Below, in pieces: positions 24,830 to 35,916 of a DNA stretch of 64,000 bases (the stretch's first letter is position 1; every line of letters starts with the position of its first letter). A program made the position numbers and the translations under genes. Origin of the DNA: Owenia fusiformis (taxonomy: Eukaryota; Annelida; Polychaeta; Sabellida; Oweniidae); contig CAIIXF020000009.1 of the NCBI GenBank assembly GCA_903813345.2, forward strand, positions 25,394,740 through 25,458,739, written 5' to 3'. Under the pieces are notes generated by a model that worked only from the letters and a program-made list of their open reading frames with translations, ran no database searches and was not told where the DNA came from.

Positions 24830-27800
24830 CTACTCTGCAGTGCTTCCATTCTCCACTACAGACCACCCAGACTCGGCAACATCAGAGCTGGATGGGGCTT
24901 CTTGGTTCTCAGATTCAATGTCTTGTTCCGGTTTATCAGGAGTTGCTTCTCTTTTCCGATCCCTCGACCTTGACCTTCTGGAAATGAAACCGTACAAGTT
25001 CATTTTTAAGTTATTATATAAGAGGCTAATTCAATATTCTGATCTATTATATATTCTATCTGTTATTAGTATGCACCATAGGGAAATATCATTTGATTTT
25101 TGTGTGAGGTAACTGCGACATATGTTCAACCAATCAAAGAATGAGAAATATCAAGAAAATAGATAATAGACATTAGCATGATCTATGAAATAATATTAAA
25201 ACTGAAAGAAGGCTGATGTCATACCTGGAGTGTTTAGATCTTGATCTTGAACGATGACGTCTGCTTCTTGAACGTGACCTTGACCTTCTACGTCTGTCTC
25301 GTGACCTTGACCTGCATTAGAGAATAATGTGCAGTGAAGAATAATTATAAGCAAAGCAAAACCAATGGATAATATATCAAAGAGCAACTAAAACATGTTT
25401 CAACATGTTGAAATAATCAAGAAAAATACACATTGTATGTTCAGTCTGAAATATTCATGGATAATCAACTGACCTTCTTCTGCGGTCTCTGCTGCGACTT
25501 CTTCGCCGTCTATCACGACTACGACTTCTACTTCTCTTTCTACGATGTCGATCTTTACTACGACTCCTGCTACGATGCTTACGACTCCTAGATCTACTTC
25601 GGCTCCGACTGCGACGTCTCTTACTTTTGCTGCGACTTCTGGATCGTGACCGCTCAGCTTTTCTACGTTCATCCTCTGCTTCACGTTCAAGCTTTCGCTG
25701 TTCACGTTCCATTTCACGTTGGAGACGACGATCTGCAACTTTCTCCTACAAATCATAGAGACTTTGTTTATTGATCATTTCACATAACAAAGAAAGGAAC
25801 ATCTTTATGTTAGTTGGGTTTACTGTGCATTTATTAGACTACCTACAGGGGTTGGAATCAGCTATCAATACATCATTATTGATTCAAAATAACTTACAAC
25901 AAAGGCTTAAAAGATTGAAACAAAGATAGTTTTAATTGTTATTCCGGGAGAATAGATAGATTAAAATACTGACCTTCAACTTGGCCAGTTTTTCTCTGAT
26001 CTCAATAAATCCAAGATGGAGCTTTCCACCAAAGTGATCTGCCAATCGACGATCATTGTCGTGGATACCCAGATAGGCAGAGCATATCTCACACACCCTC
26101 AGTTTTTGCTGCTGATATGTGGAGGCAGGCATAGAGTTTCTGTACTCCTGCTACAAAAGGGAAAATTAAATATGACGTTCACTGTCACAACATTTAAGAA
26201 TTCTAACTAAGATTTACAATTACTAGATCTTGGCCAGCGGCACATTGCACCTCAACCATTATTGCATTGTCATTTTTTGGTTTATTCTAATAAGCCACTT
26301 GTAAGAGACACTGTTATGAGTATACCATTTATCACTTAACAACACTGGACAAACGTTTTATACAAAACAAAACACATTTAGCCTTATTGGTGTCCCAGAT
26401 AATGAAAAATTTAACAAATTCCAGGGATTCAATAGCCAAATTTTGCGACAATTATTTTTTGCGATTTTACTGACAAAATTTACTTGTGACATTAAATCGC
26501 ATGTGAAAAATACCCGGAGAACAGTATGATGTTCATGAAAAAATATTTGAGAATTTTGATATTGCTCCTGTCAAAATGGTCATTGCATTAGTCATAAAGC
26601 ACAAATTCCAAGATCAAAGGCTAACAAACAAGAAGGAAGTGAATCAAATCGGTCATAATTCATTGAGCTAATAGTGAGATCATAGATTCGAGTGAAATAT
26701 AAAATAAAACAGACTTTAAAATTTCTGTGTAAATTCATCACTCTGGTAATATATTAATAATAACTTCAGTTCATTTACTTCAGAGTAAAATGTTTTATTT
26801 TTGATCTCTTCCATTTTGAATCTTGATAAAGCTAGTTGGATGATTAGCGAAACTTCGAAAATAAAACATTTTAGTCTGAAGTAAATGAACTTAAGTTATT
26901 ATAGACTTTAAAATTGTTACCTCAGCCTGTGTTTTCTGTTTCTTTAGTTCCTCCATCTCTTCCATGATCTTCATAGACTCTTCAACATTACCTTGGGCTC
27001 CCAACTCCTCTGCTCTGGCCATCTTTGTACCAATTTGTTCACCAAGAGCATGAATGATGTCAGCCTACAACAAAGAATATAACAACTGTAGTGCAGATTT
27101 ATTTTAAGGTGGGTCTAATCCCAAATTGTCAGTATGGGTTAGATGGAAACTGAAACTGGCCAATCACACACATGAATTTGCAATGACGTTGACCTTGAAT
27201 TGCATTCAAGACACTTACCTTCAGTGATCCCTCATCAGTGAGTTCTTCTTGTGTTTCCTTGAGTCGCCTCTTAGCTTGTTCAGTCCTCTTGTCACATTCT
27301 CCTATGAAATTAGATAGATGCTCCATAGCCTGAAATCACATACAGATGTAATAGTACTATTTTATTCAATCGCTTATTTAGGGAGGAACTTTCGTTGTAG
27401 ATGTTCAAACATCCTGGATTTTAGTCAGTTTCACAATCATATCCTTCAGTTAAGCTCTTTAACCAATTGCCAAAATTATTTTTTGTTGCAAATACCTCGA
27501 CAAGGAAAACTTTATCCCACCCCTTCGCCCCATTCTGATTATTAGTCTCTCTTTATCTAAAACTTGTGAGTCTATTCCAAGGGATAGAACAAACTGGATC
27601 TCACAATGGCCCTGCCCCATCAAATCATATTAAAGGAACATTATCATCATGTGTAATTTATTTTTGTTTGGAATCCCCTTGTCAATATTTTGAGCAAGAA
27701 TACAGCCATTATACATCTGATAGCTAATTACCATTAAGATTGGAATATTTCAGACTTACATCTATGTCGAAGTAGTAATCCTGGGACTTAGACGCTTTCT

Positions 27801-30800
27801 CATAATCAGCTCTCAAAGCCAGGTCATGTATGCTGGAACATTCTCCAAGATCCATACGCTGAAAAACATAGTCAGTCAGTATGAAAGCAAAAAAATTATG
27901 ACATATACATCATAAGAATGAATATGAAAATATCAATTATAACTTTGCATTAACACTGGGCCATTAATTGAATAAGTGCATAGACGTAGATTCAAAAGTT
28001 CTTCGCTATATGTATCTGTTTACAATAACTAAAAATAAATAATAGCTAGTGTTTATGTTACCATGTTATTGTGGTTCAAAAACAAAAAAAGTATATTTCA
28101 TTTTACATATGTGACTTTGAGGAGGAAAGATGGCTGTATCTTTGTGGAGTAAAGATTGCTAAATGACTGAATCTGAGTTAATCATATGAGAGATATAAAA
28201 ACGCCAAAAGGAAATTTTTAAAAGATTCACACCTGGATAAAATCTTTTTATACAACCTGGATTACCCCGATTTTTTCAAAAATCAACCCGGAACAGTATG
28301 ACTATGTGTACATTTGCACTTACTGTACTGGCTAGAATGTCATGAGGGCAGCAACTGAGAAGGAAACTCTTGCAGACTTTAGGATCATCAAACCTCACTT
28401 TGTACTTGTTGTTCTCTCCTGGAAAATAGTTTAACATTGGATAAAGTATGATTACCCAGTACAATATATTACAACACACATATGGGTGATCTTAAAGGTA
28501 AGTATGACAGAACTAAGGATGAATGTGAAGTGTTAGGGTTACAAAATATGATGATGATTGGATGAAGGATTATGTAAACGTTTATTTTCAAACACTATCC
28601 CAGATATTTGGAACATGTGACTATAAATCTAGCCAGCGAGAGATAATCATATGATCATTCTCCGCATTTAAGTTTTGTGCTTATATAGGATATTGTAAAA
28701 AGTTTAATCAAAACCTTATATTACGCCAGGTGGCTGGTATATTAAGTGACTAAAACAGAACATCAATGTGGGGTTAGGGGAAACAAAAGTCTTGTATAAA
28801 AATTCATGGTTTTATTTTTGTATTTTATGAACTCGAGAGTACATAAGGCTCAGAAAAGTAAAGAATAATGGGAGTCCTGCGTTTTGATATAAGACTAGAT
28901 TTAAAATTAGTATAAATGTTAAACTTGTGTGATCATTTGAATGATTTTTTTATGTTGCAGTATTGATGTTTGCAAATTTGATAAATATGTAATTAGATGA
29001 TTAAGACATATACTGTAGTTTTAATGATTTTAATATTTCAGATATGATATGATAGTGAATTATTGTATAATATCAGAATAATGATGTTTTGATGATCTTG
29101 TAATGAGATGTGAAAAGATAAAATAAAAAAATGTACAGATTAAGGAAAATGTTGTTTGTATAGATGTGATTATGAACTATGTCAAGTAGTCATGCTAAAA
29201 ATACTTCAGTTGATGAAAATAGTTTATGATGGCCGATTGATGATTTATGGTTGATTGATGATTTATGGTTGATTGATGATTTTATGATTGGTTGATGAAT
29301 TTAAACAAGGGACTAGCCTATCCCATTAACCTAGCTTAGTTCCCTTGTTTATAATCTATCATTAGGATTAAAAATATATGGGATAGACAAGTCATAAAAA
29401 GTAGTCGACTCACAATCTTGTAGCTGTGACATCATCATCCATGTGAAGAAACATATATGATACAATGCATAATATACAGTACATATACGACAAAATTGTC
29501 ACAATTATTCAATCACTACATATGTAGACAACTTCAACACTCACAAATTCTCCCGCTGCATTCACATCGATAGCCTCCTCTTCATCCAGGGAATGTTCAG
29601 GGTTCAGACTTTTAAAGGTGAAGGAACATTTCAAACAAGTGATTCAAAATGAGAATATATTCCTAAAATTTAATAACTCACAGTTTTCTTCATTCTAGTC
29701 CAATCCTTGGTAACCTACAAAGGAATGGATTAACACAATGTTGGATCTAAAATATGCAATATATTATGGCTAAAATTGCTGTAACTCACAACTTCATAAC
29801 AGCCAAGATTTCCACATAAGTACCAGCTCAGCTGTCATCTCTTGCTTGGTGTATCATTGGGACAGGGGTTTGTTTAATTCATTAAAGCACTATAGATTAC
29901 TCACAATTTCTCCAGTGCTTGGTATGGTATGTTATTAAACCAGTCAAAAGTCAATCAATACGTACCCAGCTGAATTTCATTAGGATTTATTTTGCTATAC
30001 GTACCAAATATCCCAAATGAACGACCCAACACTTTGAAGAATGTCCAAAGTGGATTAGATGTGTTGTAACGCTGAACAAAACATGACATCATAACATTCT
30101 TAACAATCTATTTGAACTTGTAGTCATATGACATAATTCCTCACCCCATACTTTTTAAAAAATCAAAAGTGTTTGAATTTCATGCTTCTCAGTTTGGTTA
30201 TATGAACTTCTAAAATGTCACTTATTTAGTAAGAACAAAAAATGCCCAGTATATTATACTAGAAGTGATTGATTCAAGCACAGTATCTGCAAATCTTATA
30301 AGAATAGATACATTTGATCTTGATAAGGTTTATATGAACTCACGGCAAATGCTACCTGCAACCCTTTCTGTAGAGCATTTTCCAAGCTGTATCAGAGGCA
30401 CCTTGAATAAAATGAGATAACAATTTTAACACAGGTTCTTTGTAACAAAATCCTAAAAATAATTTGTAAATTATGCAAATATTCATAGAATAAATGTTAA
30501 GAACCTGAAATTAAAACATAATAAAATAATAGATGGTTTAGGAACAAATTCTAAGATTGGAGTTCTCCATAAAATAATAGAAGACAAGAAAAGTAAGAAA
30601 AATTCATATTTCGTATCATTTCATTTTGGGATATTGGTCAGTCAAAGTACAGCTGTTATCCCATTACTTTTGTTGAAATGACCCGTAATCCCGTATATCC
30701 ACAAAGACTACTTGTATACACAAGATTCACAGAGGCTTGTAGATCTAGGCTATCTGGACTGTAGGCCTAGACTAATAGAAATAGCTGGCAATCTTGAATT

Positions 30801-31670
30801 TATTTCCCACCCACCACATGACCATGAAAATGGGTCTCGAGTATTGACTTTTGAAAAAATGCATAGATCTCGGCAAGATTCTTTTGTAGTAGGATCAGTA
30901 GCTCAATAAATATTCCTCAAGATGAGACACCAAAAAAATTCGAAATTATAAAATGACGATTGTGCAGCCATTTCTGAAAAATATGATACAAATCATAAGC
31001 GTTTTGTTATTCTTATTTGATCAACACTGCGTTGATAAGAAGCCAAAAGAGTAATATTTTATCGGCGGGGTCTTGTTTGTCCAAATCTGAATGGTGCTCC
31101 TGTGATTCCAGAATTGTGACGTCAGAATTACAATGATATTTGGACACACAAGAGCCAGGATCATGTGAAAAATATTTGCAGTTTAGTCAAATTACTGTGT
31201 CCATAGGTTATTTTCCCGAACCAAACAAGTAGAAATAGAAAGATGAAGATCTCAGCTATGAATTAAGTGCAAAATCTGTCACAGTGAAGCTGGTACCATT
31301 TTGTATAAGGAACGTTTTGAAAGCTGATCACTTTTTGGAAATTATCTAATTTTCATCTTCTGAATTTATATTCTTGATCCTATGAGATCCTACTACAAAA
31401 CGATCTGGCCAACATCTATGAAAAAATGTATGAAATAAATTGATTGATAAACACTGAAATAACATTTCGAAAAATGAAATCAATATAACGAATCGTTGAC
31501 AAAGAAATTCCTCGTTTTTCTCATCAAATAATTTTTTTTAAAAGTGGAACTTCAGATTCTAAGCTCATTTACGCGATAATTATTCCGAAATTAGTCTTGA
31601 AATACTCACCATCTCTGCCTGTACCCATCAGCTGGTCAAGCATCGCCTTCATCTGCTCGTGAGCAGACAT
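24830..31670 (-). CDS. LUC7L: LUC7-like U1 snRNP-associated splicing factor, complete
   Basis: LUC7 proteins join the U1 snRNP and influence 5' splice-site choice. Coding exons in transcript order are 31610-31670, 28324-28418, 27760-27858, 27219-27329, 26921-27064, 25974-26150, 25474-25745, 25225-25311 and 24830-24977. All phases join, giving 397 aa, close to vertebrate LUC7L2. The start MSAHEQMKAMLDQLMG matches the family. Zinc finger 1 is in VCKSFLLSCCPHDIL, continuing in RMDLGECSSIHDLALRADYE. A coiled-coil region follows (exons 4-5). Zinc finger 2 is in LRVCEICSAYLGIHDNDRRL, followed by ADHFGGKLHLGFIEIREKL. The last three exons form an Arg/Ser-rich domain, and the acidic tail ends in ENGSTAE. 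LUC7L and LUC7L2 are vertebrate paralogues, so the symbol denotes the family. Confidence 0.96.
26755..26904 (+). repeat. Foldback element in a LUC7L intron
   Basis: The arms AACTTCAGTTCATTTACTTC and their inverse near 26880-26900 extend to about 45 bp each (through AAAATGTTTTATTTT) around a 50-bp centre. Confidence 0.85.
29228..29299 (+). repeat. Short tandem repeat, about 21 bp x 3
   Basis: Successive copies of GATTGATGATTTATGGTT with slight variation. Confidence 0.75.
30856..31429 (+). repeat. Inverted-repeat element, about 570 bp
   Basis: The left end, CATAGATCTCGGCAAGATTC followed by TTTTGTAGTAGGATC, is matched by an inverse copy at 31385-31425. Inner segments (TATTCCTCAAGATGAGACAC and CTCCTGTGATTCCAGAA) recur at 32003-32180, partly inverted, showing a dispersed family on both sides of the LUC7L start. 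Confidence 0.65.
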
Positions 31671-31723
31671 TTTGAAGGCGTTTTCAGCAAGAATATGTCT
31701 CAAGATTGATAACTTCGCACAAC

Positions 31724-31735
31724 AAAATGGCGTCA
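31724..31735 (-). promoter_or_regulatory. YY1-like / CRE-half-site motif at LUC7L 5' end
   Basis: The LUC7L strand reads TGACGCCATTTT about 55 bp upstream of the start codon. It combines the YY1 core (GCCATTTT, complement AAATGGC) with a TGACG half-site. This is a typical arrangement near housekeeping promoters. Function is inferred from motif and position only. Confidence 0.45.
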
Positions 31736-32002
31736 GCCTCTTTCTGAAATTAATTATAGATGGCAGCTAAGCCACTAATGAATTCACATTCACTTTCACT
31801 TTCGTTTTGTTGCCCTTGTTTTGTTGATTAACAGGAATATAAATTCCTGATTCTCATCATCAGACTTTTGGGAAATCTATACTATACAAATCTGTAGCGT
31901 CCTTCATTCAAATGTCTTCATGTATCCATCAATTCAATTATGGAAAGAACTGAAACACCCTGGACAAAGGGATAGTGAATGCATACATGTACAGTAGAGC
32001 CA

Positions 32003-32180
32003 GCAGATGCTGGCAAATTCTTTTTGAGTAGGGATCAGATGAGAAGCTCAATATTCCTCAAGATGAGACACTTAATCTTGTTTCGGGCTCCTGTGTGACC
32101 AAATATCATTGTAATGCTGATGTCACATTTCTGGAATCACAGGAGCACCATTCAGAATTGGACAGACAAGAGCCCGCCAA
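32003..32180 (-). repeat. Second copy of the 30856-31429 repeat family
   Basis: It contains CTCAATATTCCTCAAGATGA in the same orientation as the first copy, and a block of about 95 bp (GGAATCACAGGAGCACCATT) in the opposite orientation. The family is therefore palindromic, and this copy is incomplete. Confidence 0.6.
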
Positions 32181-34250
32181 TAAAACATCACTATTTTTGC
32201 CTCCTACCAATGCACGATAGCTTGTATTACCATTCATTAATAATTGGACATGGTATGAGTGATTGTGTAGTGTTCTTTGTATATCCTTTGTAGATCTATA
32301 TCGATCATCATACCATGGTCCATGTACAATAATAAATATCACTGAAAGAAAGATGGCAGTAATATCAACATCGACAGCCTGGTTATAAAGATAGGTCACT
32401 ACTGCCATCTTTTTGTTGCCCTTGTCACTAAGGAAAATTGGATGAGAATAGTACATTTATTTACAAAGGAAATAAGTTCTTCAATCAGCCAGGCATATGT
32501 ATCTAAAAATTGTTATGCATGTGGTAAATTCTTTTTCTTACCAGTTTCGTTTTTTCTTTAATTTTGACTGAGATAAAAGGCTTCTGTTATTGTCAGATTT
32601 TGATGATATCCTTGCCATTTAACATTAAAAGAATAAAATGAAAAAAGCTTGCCAGTCATGCAATAATGGGTAGCAATGTATCTGTAGTAGAGGGCCCAAA
32701 GTTGAAAGTCAATACTAATTGAGGATCACTATTCTCTATACTATAATACTATAGTTCTTATAGTGTTCTGTAACAATTTTTGGTCCTTTTCTTTTAGTAC
32801 TTTTACATACTATTTTTCCTCAAACCCCTCCAACTGCTGTGATGTTTTCTACCATATTTTCATAAAACTATGCAAGAAAAGTTACTCTATTTCTGTGCAA
32901 CTACTACATGCAAAGCTTGATCAAACAAAACAAGAAGATACTTTTTTAATTCAAAATGTATTTATTGTCCACATCATAAAAACCATACTTAGGTGAGCTC
33001 TAATGCTACCTTGTTATTTGTTGTAAAAATTCGGACACTTTTGATGATATGAACAACATTGCTTTATATAATACAGAAAAAAATTGTACATCTATACAAA
33101 GCCAAGTCATTTACACAGTTATTTAAAGGATTGCGACGGAACATGGCATTACGACACAATTCAATTTCATATTTCATTCAAACTGTGTACAAATTATTAC
33201 CATGGAAACTGCTCATTGCTTAGCAACTAGTTTCTAATCACCATGGCAACTAAAACTAATGAATCGCCTATTCCCATGAATATGAAAGTACTTGCTTGTA
33301 GGATACCCAAAATGGGTAACATTTAGAAATGCTACATCAGTGTGGCTAAGAAAGCGCAAATTCTATGTGTTACACTGGCGTTACTAAGTACTAAGACGCA
33401 GATCAACGATGCAGACTAACACAATTTTTAATGACGAGTACTTCAAAATACTGTTTTAAGAAATCTACACAAAGTGTGTGCACTTTTTTACAACATAAAT
33501 ATAGGATACAGTGTCCAAACTTGAATTCATACCATGATTTGTATAATAGCACTGTGGTAGGAATAAATGTCCCTTGTGCTAACTGACCCCTTTCCATTGG
33601 TATATACATGTACAATGATCTGATCACATCCAATTCCTCTTTATTTTATGCTCAATAGGGGCCAGTTTGGGTCAAAAATAAGAGGGATAATTATTCCTCT
33701 TGAACAATTAAATCTGTTACACCACTATAGCTAATTATGATTTGTCAGTATAATTTATATATTATATATATATTCGCTTTACATATACACTTATTATATA
33801 GTTACATGATTTTATAATCTTAATATTTTATATCAATTTTTACTTTATGGCATGCACATACAAAATAACATGTACAATTCGCAATTGTTAATGCAAATCA
33901 ACAAATATGTTCAGAAAAATCACCGTTTTGATAGCCTAAGTATGAGATAAAATATCAAATGAAACACCTCCATGTAATTCTAGCCTCCAATGAAAAAATA
34001 TACTTATAATGAGTAAGTAAAAATAAAAAGTATGTTACAATTCCAGTATAATACAATAATCAATATATTAATTACATAATGGTTTAACAAAAAATAATGT
34101 GGTAGAAAACAAACTTGATTCTTCGTACAAAATAATGTTTTATCAGCCCTCGAAAGTGCATATGCGTGAAGTAGGATATATGCTTTTTATCCCATACTTG
34201 GACGTGTTACAGGTACATAAAGCCGGTTTGTAAAAACTTATATTTTCATC

Positions 34251-34311
34251 AGCGGGCAGATATAGCTATACGTCCCGCTCCGAGCGGGCAGATATAGTAT
34301 ATCTGCCCGCT
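34251..34311 (+). repeat. GC-rich hairpin
   Basis: AGCGGGCAGATATA occurs at 34251 and again at about 34283, followed by the inverse TATATCTGCCCGCT, so the second copy can pair with it tightly. It is GC-rich against an AT-rich background. Confidence 0.75.
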
Positions 34312-34592
34312 ACGTCATAATCGCCGCTCGCATATTTGTTCATAATTTGTAACGTTCGCGTAATGACTGTATGGTGAAAACACAGACAATCGGGATCTGT
34401 TTGATGGTTTAAAAAAGGGAATGAGCATCCACTTAATCAATCAAAAATTCGAGAAAATAAATGTGGGAATATTTGAGGGAACAGGAAAACCCGTCCACGG
34501 CCAAGAAAACAAAACTGGACATGAATATTCTAAAATATTTCCACGATTGAACAATGTGAACCAGATGACCAAGATTGGTATGTGATAAACAT

Positions 34593-34734
34593 ATTATCCT
34601 ATAGTCGGTTCAGGATATTGGGATTATCCCTTTGCCAATATAATATATTTTCCCTCGGGACCTGCGGCCCTCGGGCAAATATATTATATTGGCCTCGGGA
34701 TAATCCCAATATCCTGAACCTCATATAGGATAAT
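34593..34734 (+). repeat. Near-perfect 142-bp palindrome
   Basis: Arms of about 65 bp (ATTATCCTATA... and TTCAGGATATTGGGATTATC) mirror each other around the centre CTCGGGACCTGCGGCCCTCG, with a few mismatches. Confidence 0.88.
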
Positions 34735-34825
34735 CTCTATTTATGCTTGAAAACATAGTTTCACAACAAAGCATAGCATGATTGTTCCCTTATCTCCAAA
34801 GCCAGATTACAGATCTCATAAAACA

Positions 34826-35185
34826 CAACACATGGATTGGGCCTCTATATATGGATAGGGTCATAACAAATGGATATAGCAATAACACATAGATAGGGCC
34901 ATAACACGTTTATATTTGTCAGAGCATATGGATATGACCATAACACATGGATAGGGTCATAACATATGGATAGGGCCATAACAAATGTTTATGGTCAGAA
35001 CATATGTAAAGGGCCATAACACATTTATATGGTCAAAACATATGAATATGGCCATAACACATGGATAGGGTCACAACACATGGATAGGGATATAGCCAGA
35101 ATATATGGACACGGCTATAACACATGGATATAACCACATACAGATTCTCTTTAACACATGGATATGGCCTCTAACAAATAGGTAG
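34826..35185 (+). repeat. Minisatellite (ATGGATAGGGCCATAACACA type)
   Basis: About 17 diverged units of roughly 20 bp built from CATGGATA, TAGGGYCATAACA and CATATGGATATGRCC, located downstream of LLGL. Confidence 0.8.
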
Positions 35186-35916
35186 GTCCTCAAATTCATA
35201 GCATAACTGATATAGAAAAGATACATTACTACAGCTGTTTATACACACAATACTTCACACCCAACAAGGACAGTCCATTATCTCTATTTACAGTGGAGCT
35301 TTTTTCTGAATGCTTTCAATGTTCCAACACAAACCTAAATACCTGTGAATGAAATATCAGGTCTATCATGCTTTTTCATGTCATTTAAAGAGGAAAGAGA
35401 CAGGCAAGTTGCAAACATGATATTTCAATCCCTCCCCATTGTTCAGAAATACTGAATATGCAGTAGTCTATTTGATACATCATTTTTACCTTTTATGAAA
35501 TAAGCATGAGAGTTGGACATTTCATTCAGGGGTAATTGCTTTTTAATAGCATAATTAGTATGCAACCAAAAACAAATCCTTACAAGTCACAGGAATATTT
35601 TCCTAGATCAGTAATCTTGCAAATGTTTCATAGTGTGTTAATAGTCACTTTGAAACACATCAAGTATTTATACCTGACTATAATATTACATGGCAGTGTT
35701 TGTAGCGTAAAAACAGAGCTTCACTGGCGCAACAGATTCAATAAACCTAGTACATCTACATGCCAGACTCGGATTCTACATTGGATATGCCCTAGCTTTT
35801 CTCATCAAATTATAAATTGAATAAAACTAATGTTCTTGTTTAAGGTACAATTGTTTGAACACTGAAGCATGGAGAAATGGCTTTAGAGTCGAAATCTTTC
35901 TACAAATCGACATAGC

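Larger units (their letters stand above)
28419..31609 (-). other. LUC7L intron 1 (3.2 kb)
   Basis: Separates the 20-codon first coding exon from the zinc-finger exon. It contains a GATTGATGATTTATGGTT short tandem repeat at 29228-29299 and an inverted repeat at 30856-31429. I see nothing else. Confidence 0.75.
31671..35916. other. Intergenic region between LLGL 3' end and LUC7L 5' end
   Basis: LLGL and LUC7L run in the same direction, so this 4.2-kb stretch should contain the LUC7L promoter (right of 31670) and the LLGL 3' UTR (left of 35917). Repeats lie at 32003-32180, 34251-34311, 34593-34734 and 34826-35185. I see no gene from 32200 to 34240 or from 35190 to 35910. Confidence 0.7.

Noticed and set aside
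25400-25756. 118-aa Val/Glu-rich frame
   Set aside because: Shadow of the Arg/Ser-rich LUC7L exon in another frame.
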